Shown: positions 7,516 to 15,363 of the stretch, piece after piece | Position numbering within the stretch: the first letter of the stretch is position 1 | Layout: every line of letters begins with the position of its first letter | NCBI GenBank assembly: GCA_965249225.1 | Contig: CBDFLT010000004.1 | Coordinates: 1 to 64,000 of the forward strand | DNA: 64,000 nucleotides | Source of the DNA: CBDFLT01 sp965249225 | GTDB taxonomy: Bacteria; Chloroflexota; Dehalococcoidia; Lucifugimonadales; G963668185 | Direction: 5' to 3' | Program-made: the position numbers and the translations under genes | The notes under the pieces: model-generated | The model's database searches: none | What the model was told of the DNA's origin: nothing | The model's input: only the letters and a program-made list of their open reading frames with translations

Positions 7516-8658
7516 ATGGGTCTGAAGAGCATGGAAACGATAGAAGTCCTCGAAACCCTTTTCCCCACTACGGTACAGGACATCGGAAGATACGGGTACC
7601 AGAGGTACGGCGTGCCGGTATCGGGCGCGATGGACGTCTTTTCCCTGCGAGCCGGAAACATGCTGGTGGGCAACGAGGAGAGCGCGGCGGGACTTGAAAT
7701 AACGGGGGCGGGCCTGAAGCTGCGGTTTCTGACTGGCACCCTCATCGCGGTGACCGGCGCTGATCTAGCGCCCACGCTGGATGGACAGCCCTTTGCCCGA
7801 TGGCAGGCGGTCAGGATCCGGGAAGGCAGTGTGCTCAGCTTTGAGGAGGCGAACGACGGCCTTCGCTCCTATCTATGTGTGGAGGGCGGGATAGATGCGC
7901 CGGTCGTGTTGAGAAGCCGGTCCACATATGTGAAATCATCCCTCGGCGGGCTGGAAGGCCGCAGCCTCAACCCGGGGGACGTTGTCGCGTCTCTTCCGGT
8001 GGCGACAGGGTCCAGGACCCCCAATGGCAGTGCACCCGATCAGGCGCTTGTTCCATCATATGGTAACGAGCATGAGATACGGGTGGTGCTGGGGCCTCAG
8101 CACAAGATCTTTACCACTGAGGGCATCTTCACCTTTCTTAACTTGGCCTACACCGTCACGGTGCAGGCCGACCGCACGGGATGCAGGCTCGATGGTCCGG
8201 TGGTGGAACACAAGGAAATCCCAAACATCATTTCCGACGGAAGCCCCCTGGGCGCTGTCCAAGTACCAGCCGACGGCCGTCCGATTATTCTCCTGGCCGA
8301 TCGGGGAACCACCGGGGGATATCCCAAGATCGCCACGGTGATAAGCGCCGACGTCGACAGAGTTGCTCAGGCCGCATTTGGGGACATCATCTTCTTCAAG
8401 GCCGTAACAGTAGAAGAGGCTCGGGCCATCCGAAAGGAGCGGGAAGCCGCGCTCAGGGCCCTGGTCGCTTCCGCCGCTCCACAGCGGGTCAGTATCGTAG
8501 TAGAGGGCGAGGGATTTGAGGTCCAGGACGACTCCGGAGACGTGATCGCTCATCCAGATCAGGGAGGTGTTTCGGCCTCAAGAGCTACCCAGCGCGTCAG
8601 GGTAAAACTGGACAACGAATCGTACGAGTTCGAGGTGGAGATCCACAAACCTGGTTAG
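7516..8658 (+). CDS. pxpC: 5-oxoprolinase subunit C with C-terminal extension
   Basis: A 380-residue KipA/AHS2-type subunit. Residues about 6-310 carry family segments (TTVQDIGRYGYQRYGVPVSG, ITGAGLKLRF, YLCVEGGI, DRTGCRLDG, ILLADRGTTGGYPKIA). The usual length is near 310-340. The last 60 residues form an extra small beta-rich domain (VEGEGFEVQ...VKLDNESYEFEVEI). This resembles the domain that precedes the biotinyl domain in the carrier at 3703-4194, but no biotinyl domain follows. Start uncertain: ATG 7516 or ATG 7531, the latter closer to family starts; neither has a good RBS. Confidence 0.9.
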   Translation: MGLKSMETIEVLETLFPTTVQDIGRYGYQRYGVPVSGAMDVFSLRAGNMLVGNEESAAGLEITGAGLKLRFLTGTLIAVTGADLAPTLDGQPFARWQAVRIREGSVLSFEEANDGLRSYLCVEGGIDAPVVLRSRSTYVKSSLGGLEGRSLNPGDVVASLPVATGSRTPNGSAPDQALVPSYGNEHEIRVVLGPQHKIFTTEGIFTFLNLAYTVTVQADRTGCRLDGPVVEHKEIPNIISDGSPLGAVQVPADGRPIILLADRGTTGGYPKIATVISADVDRVAQAAFGDIIFFKAVTVEEARAIRKEREAALRALVASAAPQRVSIVVEGEGFEVQDDSGDVIAHPDQGGVSASRATQRVRVKLDNESYEFEVEIHKPG

Positions 8659-8693
8659 GTGACAGTGCTTCCGCCACCGAAGTACAGAGCTTC

Positions 8694-8807
8694 ATGGAGA
8701 GAGGCCTGAATACCGACCCGCTAATGGATGTGGCCTCGGCTGAGAAGCCAGCAACCGCGCAGGCCACAGCTAACGAGGTTCTGCAACGACAGGGGTCTGA
8801 CGATTGA
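8694..8807 (+). CDS. Possible 37-residue protein
   Basis: A short ORF, MERGLNTDPLMDVASAEKPA..., lies between pxpC and the DedA-like gene. Its codon choice and Ala/Glu-rich composition look coding, but there is no clear Shine-Dalgarno and no recognisable family. It may be the end of a decayed gene. Low certainty. Confidence 0.25.
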   Translation: MERGLNTDPLMDVASAEKPATAQATANEVLQRQGSDD

Positions 8808-8844
8808 AGCAACTCCACCGTGACTTCGACAGGTATGCCGCGCC

Positions 8845-9468
8845 ATGATCGGCCTGCTTCGTGACCTAACGGATTGGGTAAAGGGGTTCGCCGACAGCGA
8901 CTGGTCCGCGCTCGCCCTGGGCATAAACTCGTTCACCGAAGCCATAATCTTCCCTGTTCCACCCGACCCGCTTTTGGTCGCCATAGCAGTACTTGAACCC
9001 GACAAGGCGTTCTGGCTAGCGGCGCTGACCACCATAACGTCTGTGGCCGGAGCGGTGGTCGGTCACTGGCTTGGCCGGCGTCTAGGCAGGCCCCTCCTGT
9101 ATCGGATGTTCGATGAGAGCAAGGTGGAATCGGTGGAGCGCATGTTCAAGAGGTATGGAGCCTGGGCCGTCTTCTTGGCTGCACTGACCCCGGTCCCTTA
9201 CAAGGTCTTCGCCATCGCGTCGGGCGCACTGGGGCTCAATATGCGTACCTTCATAGCCGCCTCCTTGATAGGCAGAGGGCTGCGGTTCTTCACCATAGGC
9301 GCAGTGGCCTTCGTATATGGGGACGCCATCGAGTCCTTCGTTACCGCCAAAACCGAGCTCGTTGCGCTGGTGGTAGTGATCGCTCTGATTTTGTTGGGAG
9401 TGGCGGCCGTGATCATACGGCGACGCTGGGCGGCCACCACCCTCTCGCGAGCCCGACCTCCGCAATGA
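8845..9468 (+). CDS. DedA/VTT-domain membrane protein
   Basis: A 207-residue membrane protein of the VTT (SNARE-associated, YqaA/DedA) family. It shows the re-entrant loop region after the first hydrophobic segment (SFTEAIIFPVPPDPLL), the GxxxGHWLGRRLG turn, and the conserved AALTPVPYKVFAIASGALG (about 113-131), followed by GRGLRFF and a final membrane helix. Relatives act as lipid scramblases or undecaprenyl-phosphate flippases. The specific role here is unknown. Confidence 0.82.
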   Translation: MIGLLRDLTDWVKGFADSDWSALALGINSFTEAIIFPVPPDPLLVAIAVLEPDKAFWLAALTTITSVAGAVVGHWLGRRLGRPLLYRMFDESKVESVERMFKRYGAWAVFLAALTPVPYKVFAIASGALGLNMRTFIAASLIGRGLRFFTIGAVAFVYGDAIESFVTAKTELVALVVVIALILLGVAAVIIRRRWAATTLSRARPPQ

Positions 9469-9491
9469 TCGCCTGAGCACGGAGAAGCGAT

Positions 9492-11171
9492 TTGGCCAGA
9501 AACGGTAAACAAATCCAGCCTGACGGTCCAACTCATCAGGACGACGGCTTCAGCCTGGGCGAATGGACTCCGGTCTTCGAACGTACCCTTGACGAGCTCG
9601 GACGACGGAACGTGGTGAGCCGCATCTGGCGCCGGGACCACACCGTCTGGGACCCTGACCCCACAGAGGTCGAGGACCGGCTCGGGTGGCTCACCGTCAC
9701 TGAGCGCATGCGCGAGGAGGTCCCACGCCTGTCCGATTTCGCTGAGGAGGTCCGCGACGACGGGTACCGGCACGTGGTGGTGCTGGGAATGGGCGGGGGC
9801 AGTCTTGGCGCGGAGGTACTCAGACAGACCTTCAGCAGCGCCGCAGGGTTCCCCCAGATTAGAGTACTCGACTCCACGGTCCCCGCCTCCGTGCGAATGC
9901 TGACCGATACCATCGATCCAGAGCGCACCCTGTTCCTTGTGTGCTCAAAGTCCGGCACCACCATCGAGACACTGTCGTTCTACAAACACTTCAGGCACTT
10001 GGTCGAGGAAGCGGTGGGGCAGCCTGCCGCCGGGAGGAGATTCGTCGCGATTACCGATCCCGCCACCCCGCTGAGCCGGCTGGCCCACGAAGGAGGTTTC
10101 CGGCGGCAATTTCTGAACCCGACGGACATTGGGGGGCGCTACTCCGTCTTATCGTTCTTCGGACTAGTCCCAGCCGCCCTGTCGGGCATGGACATCACGA
10201 CGCTGCTGGAAAGAGCGGACCGCATGAGTCAACGGTGCGCGTCGGGTAGCGCCATTGGACACAACCCCGGCGTCACGCTGGGCGCGGCGCTAGCCTCCCT
10301 CGCCTTGAAGGGCCGCGACAAGCTCACACTGCTGACCGGACTGCGCCTCGCGGGCTTCGGCCTCTGGGTGGAGCAGCTGGTGGCCGAGAGCACCGGCAAG
10401 GGCGGGATAGGCATCGTCCCCATCACCGGGGAATCGCCACACAAACCCGAGAGCTATGGGGACGACCGGCTGTTCGTGTACGTACGGCTGGAGGGCGAAT
10501 TCGACCAGGAGAAGGACACCGCCGTCGCCGCCATCGAAGCGTCAGGACACCCGGTCGTGCGCCTCGGGTTGCGTGACCGTTACGACCTGGGCGCCGAGTT
10601 TTTCCGATGGGAGTTCGCCATAGCCGTGGCGGGGGCGGTCATGGGCATCAACCCCTTCGATCAGCCTAACGTGGAGGAGGCCAAAGCCACCGCCTTTCGT
10701 TTGCTTCAAGGAGACGAGAGGTCCGAGCCTACATCACACGCGGAGGGTGCGTTAACCATCGACGACGTTCTGTCCCGTGCGACACCGGGCGACTACCTGG
10801 CCATCATGGCCTATTTACCGCAGACGCAGGCGGTGGACCTCGCACTCGAGAAGCTCCGACAAGCCGTGACACAGAGTTACGGCATTCCCACCATGCTGGG
10901 GTACGGACCCAGGCTGCTACACTCAACGGGACAGCTCCACAAAGGCGGGCCACACCGGGGACTTTTCCTCCAGATTACGGCGGCCCACGACGAAGACGTA
11001 TCCATCTCCGGTGAGTCGTATACCTTTGGAAAGCTGGTCCACGTCCAGTCGCTGGGCGACCTCCGGGTACTGCAAAAACTCGGCAGGCCCATTGCGAGCC
11101 TAGAGCTGGCAGGCGATCTGGCCGCACATATCGAATGGCTCGCGACCGAGCTACAAGAGCCAGCGAAGTGA
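9492..11171 (+). CDS. Phosphoglucose isomerase-like SIS-domain protein
   Basis: A 559-residue protein matching the phosphoglucose isomerase half of bifunctional transaldolase/PGI proteins, but without the transaldolase half. It has paired SIS domains: LGMGGGSLGAEVL (about 98-110) and the sugar-phosphate loop CSKSGTTIETLSF (about 155-167). Further conserved stretches are GGRYSVLSFFG, GINPFDQPNVEEAK and GYGPRLLHSTGQLHKGG. The start is TTG 9492 with GGAG 7 nt upstream. Expected reaction: glucose-6-phosphate/fructose-6-phosphate interconversion, inferred from family. The fpg-like gene follows 4 nt later. Confidence 0.85.
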   Translation: MARNGKQIQPDGPTHQDDGFSLGEWTPVFERTLDELGRRNVVSRIWRRDHTVWDPDPTEVEDRLGWLTVTERMREEVPRLSDFAEEVRDDGYRHVVVLGMGGGSLGAEVLRQTFSSAAGFPQIRVLDSTVPASVRMLTDTIDPERTLFLVCSKSGTTIETLSFYKHFRHLVEEAVGQPAAGRRFVAITDPATPLSRLAHEGGFRRQFLNPTDIGGRYSVLSFFGLVPAALSGMDITTLLERADRMSQRCASGSAIGHNPGVTLGAALASLALKGRDKLTLLTGLRLAGFGLWVEQLVAESTGKGGIGIVPITGESPHKPESYGDDRLFVYVRLEGEFDQEKDTAVAAIEASGHPVVRLGLRDRYDLGAEFFRWEFAIAVAGAVMGINPFDQPNVEEAKATAFRLLQGDERSEPTSHAEGALTIDDVLSRATPGDYLAIMAYLPQTQAVDLALEKLRQAVTQSYGIPTMLGYGPRLLHSTGQLHKGGPHRGLFLQITAAHDEDVSISGESYTFGKLVHVQSLGDLRVLQKLGRPIASLELAGDLAAHIEWLATELQEPAK

Positions 11172-11175
11172 TCTC

Positions 11176-11997
11176 ATGCCCGAAGCACCAGACCTGGAGG
11201 TAGTAAAGGACTTCCTGCGCCAGCGTGTCACAGGACTCAAGATCGAAGCTGGAAGGGTCCTCAGGCCGAGCGTAGTGCGGTCGCTTGCGGGAGACCTGGC
11301 GTCGGATGTGGAAGGGCGGTCGCTGCAAGAGTTCAGGCGACGAGGAAAGTTTCTCCTAGTGGACCTGTCGGGAGACCGAGTCCTTTGCGTAAACCCGATG
11401 CTGACCGGGTTGTTCCAATATTGCCGGTCCTCGGAGAAGGCTACCAAACGGACATGCGTCGCCCTCTCCCTCGACAACGGATGGGACCTGCGCTACCTCG
11501 ACGAAAAACAGATGGGGATGGTGTACTACGTGGAAACGGGTCAACTCTCGCAGGTGCCGCGCCTGAACGATCAGGGCCCGGACGTGCTGGAGAAAATCAC
11601 GTTCGAGGAGTTCCAGCGAGGCCTCAAGGCCTTCCATGGAGAGATCAAGGGTATCCTCACAAGAGGCCAGTTCATCTCGGGGATCGGTAACGCCTACGCC
11701 GACGAGATCCTGTTCGAGGCGAAAATCTACCCTTTCACGCGACGGAAGTCGCTGACGCAAGAGGAGCTTCGCCGCCTGTACCGATCTTCCCACGACGTCG
11801 TGGAGAATGCGATCGGGGTCCTCCGCCGGCGAATGGGGGACAAAATCCACGTCAAGATACGGGACTTCCTCCAGGTACACAACAAGGGTGGCTCCCCCTG
11901 CCCTCGATGCGGCACAACTATCAGCCAGCTTACCGCCAACAGACGAATAACGAGCTACTGCCGCCGGTGCCAGCCGGGGATGCTCATTCGGAACTAG
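11176..11997 (+). CDS. Fpg/Nei-family DNA glycosylase
   Basis: A 273-residue bifunctional base-excision repair glycosylase/AP lyase. The N-terminal MPEAPDLE keeps Pro2 (Schiff-base nucleophile) and Glu3. The helix-two-turn-helix region includes FISGIGNAYADEILFEA (about 154-170). A C-terminal zinc finger has CPRCG...YCRRCQPG (four cysteines, about 238-262), preceded by VHNKGGSPC. The MPEAP start resembles Nei/plant-like variants more than MPELPEVE of MutM, so substrate preference is open. It lies 4 nt after the isomerase gene, likely cotranscribed. Confidence 0.9.
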   Translation: MPEAPDLEVVKDFLRQRVTGLKIEAGRVLRPSVVRSLAGDLASDVEGRSLQEFRRRGKFLLVDLSGDRVLCVNPMLTGLFQYCRSSEKATKRTCVALSLDNGWDLRYLDEKQMGMVYYVETGQLSQVPRLNDQGPDVLEKITFEEFQRGLKAFHGEIKGILTRGQFISGIGNAYADEILFEAKIYPFTRRKSLTQEELRRLYRSSHDVVENAIGVLRRRMGDKIHVKIRDFLQVHNKGGSPCPRCGTTISQLTANRRITSYCRRCQPGMLIRN

Positions 11998-12126
11998 AGG
12001 CCTTATAATGCGGCTTCCGAATGGATCGTGACTCACGAAGATGATGAGCGGATAGAGTGACTCCGCTGTTGGGAGAAGAAAGCTCTACACTCGGGCCGCT
12101 TTAGGGTCCACTGAGCTAAATCGCTA

Positions 12127-13923
12127 ATGCTAGACCAGTCCATAGTCTTCACCGTCCTTGTCGTCGCGCTCCTCCTCTTTATTTCGGGGCGCTGGCCTTT
12201 CGAGATAGTGGCCTTAGTGGCGCTTCTGGTCCTGGTGCTCGCAGACATAGTTCCCCCCGGCGAGGCTTTCCTCGGCTTCGGCAATCCAGCGGTGGTGACC
12301 GTGGCCGCCATGTTGGTGATCAGCCGCAGCCTGTACAACTCCGGCGTGGCGGATATCATCGCCAGGTGGGTGTCGCGAGTCGGGAATGATGTGACCCTCC
12401 AGGTGGCAGCCCTGACCGGGATAGTAGCGGTCTGCTCCGCTTTCATGAACAACGTCGGCGCCCTGGCCCTGCTTATGCCGGTGGCGATCCAGATGGCGCG
12501 CAAAAGCGGCTATCCCCCCTCCCTGTTTCTCATGCCGCTGGCCTTCGGCTCTTTACTAGGTGGTATGACCACTCTGATCGGCACCCCACCCAACATCATT
12601 ATCTCCTCGTTCCGAGCGGACACCGGAGAAGCTGCCTTCCGCATGTTCGATTTCACGGCGGTCGGCGTGGGCGTAACTTTGGCCGGGATCCTTTTCATGG
12701 CGTTGGTCGGCTGGCGACTAATCCCCCAGCGGCGGGGTCCGTCCGCTCGCACAAGGCTCCTCGACATCGAGGACTACATCAGCGAGGTCAGAGTGCCCGA
12801 GGATTCCAAGATGGTGGGAAAGTTCGTACACAACCTCGAGGCTGCCACTAACGCCGACGTGACGGTGGTCGGACTGGTGCGCGGAGAGGCACTATACCCC
12901 GCGCCATCAAGCTTCGAGATCATCGCGGTGGGCGACGTGCTGGTCGTCGAGGCCAACCCCGAGGACCTGAAGACCCTGGTCGACACCAACGGCTTCGAGT
13001 TCGTAGGCGAGGAAGACCTGGCCGCAGACGTCGAGGACATACTGGGATCGGATGAGGTGAGGCTGGCGGAGGCAGTTGTCATGCGGGACTCACCCATTGA
13101 GGGCAGGACGGCGCGCAGCCTCGACTTGCATGCGCACTACGAGCTGAACCTGCTCGCCGTGGCGCGCCAGGGCGCCACGATCCGGGAGAGGCTCGGGAGT
13201 ATTGAGTTCAGAGCGGGAGATGTTCTGCTCTTGCAAGGGAGGGCCGAAACCCTGCAAGAGATGCTGCCCGTACTGGGCTGTTTGCCGCTGCGCCAGCGGG
13301 ACCTTCGGCTCAGTCAACCACGCAGGGTTTTTCTCTCCGTTGGCATCTTCGGGATAGCATTGATCCTCGCGGCCACTGACGTTCTGGCAATTCAGACCGC
13401 AGTAGTCGGCGCAGCGGTGATCATGGTGCTGACAAACCTTATAACGATACGCCAGGTTTACGAGAGCATCGACTGGCGCATCCTGGTGCTCCTTGGAGCT
13501 ATGATCCCCGTAGGGCAGGCGTTAGAAAGTACGGGGAGCTCCAACCTCATCGCCGACAGACTTGTGGACGTGGCGGGAGACATCCCGGCTTGGGCCACGC
13601 TGGCACTCGTGATCGTGGGAACGTCGCTGCTGACCGACGTCGTTAACAACGCCGCGGCGGCTATCATTATGGCCCCGGTAGGCATCAGTGTGGCCGCGGG
13701 GTTCGGCGCCTCTGCGGACCCGTTCCTAATGGGCGTGGCCATCGGGGCTTCATCCGCCTTTCTGACCCCCATCGGGCACCAGTCGAACATCTTGGTGATG
13801 GGTCCTGGTGGTTACAGGTTCGGCGACTATTGGCGACTGGGCCTCCCCATCAAGGCCATCACTGTGGCAGTAGCCGTCCCGCTCATCATGTGGGCCTGGC
13901 CTCTGGGGATAGCTGCGCAATAA
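12127..13923 (+). CDS. DASS/SLC13-type anion symporter with two TrkA-C domains
   Basis: A 598-residue membrane transporter. An N-terminal set of hydrophobic segments includes GNPAVVTVAAMLVISRSL and the hairpin/substrate motifs AFMNNVGALALLMPV and LIGTPPNIIISSF. Two cytosolic RCK/TrkA-C domains follow (about 220-300 and 310-395), then more membrane segments with TDVVNNAAAAIIMAP and FLTPIGHQSN. The layout is that of sodium/sulfate or dicarboxylate symporters of the YfbS/SdcS type. Substrate cannot be assigned. No operon partner is close. Confidence 0.87.
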   Translation: MLDQSIVFTVLVVALLLFISGRWPFEIVALVALLVLVLADIVPPGEAFLGFGNPAVVTVAAMLVISRSLYNSGVADIIARWVSRVGNDVTLQVAALTGIVAVCSAFMNNVGALALLMPVAIQMARKSGYPPSLFLMPLAFGSLLGGMTTLIGTPPNIIISSFRADTGEAAFRMFDFTAVGVGVTLAGILFMALVGWRLIPQRRGPSARTRLLDIEDYISEVRVPEDSKMVGKFVHNLEAATNADVTVVGLVRGEALYPAPSSFEIIAVGDVLVVEANPEDLKTLVDTNGFEFVGEEDLAADVEDILGSDEVRLAEAVVMRDSPIEGRTARSLDLHAHYELNLLAVARQGATIRERLGSIEFRAGDVLLLQGRAETLQEMLPVLGCLPLRQRDLRLSQPRRVFLSVGIFGIALILAATDVLAIQTAVVGAAVIMVLTNLITIRQVYESIDWRILVLLGAMIPVGQALESTGSSNLIADRLVDVAGDIPAWATLALVIVGTSLLTDVVNNAAAAIIMAPVGISVAAGFGASADPFLMGVAIGASSAFLTPIGHQSNILVMGPGGYRFGDYWRLGLPIKAITVAVAVPLIMWAWPLGIAAQ

Positions 13924-14022
13924 ACACCAAGCCCCTGCATGACGTGTGCTATCCATCCGCCACCCCATATGGTCCTCATCGAAGCTGTTACCGGGGATGC
14001 GCTACGGTCTGGGCGCGGCACT

Positions 14023-15243
14023 TTAGGGGCCGACGTACATGATCCGGTAGATGAGGCCGGTGCCGTGGTCACCCACCAACAGCGCCCCGTCGGGCGCCAC
14101 GATGATGGCAAGGGGACGGTCGAACCCCGTCGCGAAGTCGGAGACGCGGGCGGTATAGTTTCCCTCACTCTTAGTGAGCTCGACGCGCACAACCTTTTTC
14201 CCGATAGATCCCTCTACTGAGGAACCCCACAAGGTGATGAAAAGGTTGTTGCGATACTCCTCAGGGAACTGCTGGCCGGTATAGAAGACGATGCCGTCCG
14301 ACGAGGAGCGGGACTCCATCTCCGCGATTGGTGCTACAGTCCCCTCGCAATTGCTGCCGCCACTTACGCCCCAGCAGTCGGGCCAGCCGTAGACACCACC
14401 CTCCTCGATGAGGTTGAGCTCCTCCGGCACATCAAAGCCCTGGTCGTCGCGTCCGTTATCGGCGCCCCAGAGAGTGCCATCCTCGGGATGGAACGCCAGC
14501 TGATAGACATTACGCAGCCCGCGCGCATAGACCTCTCCCTCGCTCCCGTCGAGGTTGAAACGCATGACCGTGGCGCTGCGCTCGTTCTGCTCAACGCAGG
14601 CGTCGCAGGTGGAGCCGACAGGGAGGTAGATCTTGCCGTCGGGGCCGATCGCCGGTCCGTTGTTCTGGTGTTGACCGGTGGGCAAGCCTTGCACGAGAGG
14701 CTCCCCTGAGTCGAGTTCGCCGTCACCGTCTTCGTCCGTGAGGCCCACGAGGTCTCCCTGGCTCGACACATACAGCACCCCGTCATGGAACGCCAGCCCC
14801 AGCGGCAACTGGATCCCGCGCGTGATGACCACGGTGTCGACGGGCGGATGCCCGGTGGCGGCGTCGTTAACACGTATGAGCTGGCCGCCTTGGGTCGTAA
14901 TGTAGAGCCGCCCACGGTCGTCGAATGCGAAGGCGGTGAGGGTGCGTGGCCCCTCTAGCCAGACCTCGGCGGCGAACCTGTCGGGTAGTTGCAGGTCGGC
15001 TTCAGCCGGGTCGAGCTCACCCGATATCAGGGCAGACGGCGTCGGAGTGGGAGCATCGGTCGAAATGGCCGTGGGCGTTGGAGTGGGAGCAACGACGGTC
15101 GGAATAGCCGTAGGCGCCGGGAAAATCGTCGCCGTGGCAGTTGGACCCGGAGCTTCACCAGGATCCTGGGTACTATCGCCACAGCTCACAATCAGCATCA
15201 CGCCTAACACAACGGCTAAAGGCCGAAACAGTGTTGTTTTCAT
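14023..15243 (-). CDS. PQQ-type glucose/sorbosone dehydrogenase-like lipoprotein
   Basis: A 406-residue exported lipoprotein. The start at 15243 gives a signal peptide ending in lipobox VSC-GDS (about residue 21), then a Pro/Thr linker and a six-bladed beta-propeller of the glucose/sorbosone dehydrogenase family (about 90-406). Blade repeats include LTAFAFDDRGRLYITTQGG, LGLAFHDGVLYVSSQGD, GPDGKIYLPVG and AIIVAPDGALLVGDHGTG. Two extra cysteine pairs (CDAC, CWG...NC) may form disulfides. It is divergent from the CoxL-like gene, sharing a 120-bp intergenic. Cofactor and substrate are not provable here. Confidence 0.85.
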   Translation of the reverse strand: MKTTLFRPLAVVLGVMLIVSCGDSTQDPGEAPGPTATATIFPAPTAIPTVVAPTPTPTAISTDAPTPTPSALISGELDPAEADLQLPDRFAAEVWLEGPRTLTAFAFDDRGRLYITTQGGQLIRVNDAATGHPPVDTVVITRGIQLPLGLAFHDGVLYVSSQGDLVGLTDEDGDGELDSGEPLVQGLPTGQHQNNGPAIGPDGKIYLPVGSTCDACVEQNERSATVMRFNLDGSEGEVYARGLRNVYQLAFHPEDGTLWGADNGRDDQGFDVPEELNLIEEGGVYGWPDCWGVSGGSNCEGTVAPIAEMESRSSSDGIVFYTGQQFPEEYRNNLFITLWGSSVEGSIGKKVVRVELTKSEGNYTARVSDFATGFDRPLAIIVAPDGALLVGDHGTGLIYRIMYVGP

Positions 15244-15363
15244 GGCAGCGAGTTTACCTAAGTCGGCAATAGAGCGCAAACCACTTAGGAGATGATCCGC
15301 CATCGCTATCTAGTTGACACCGAATTTGGAGCGAGTATGATGCCTGGGGTTGGAGGCCACACT

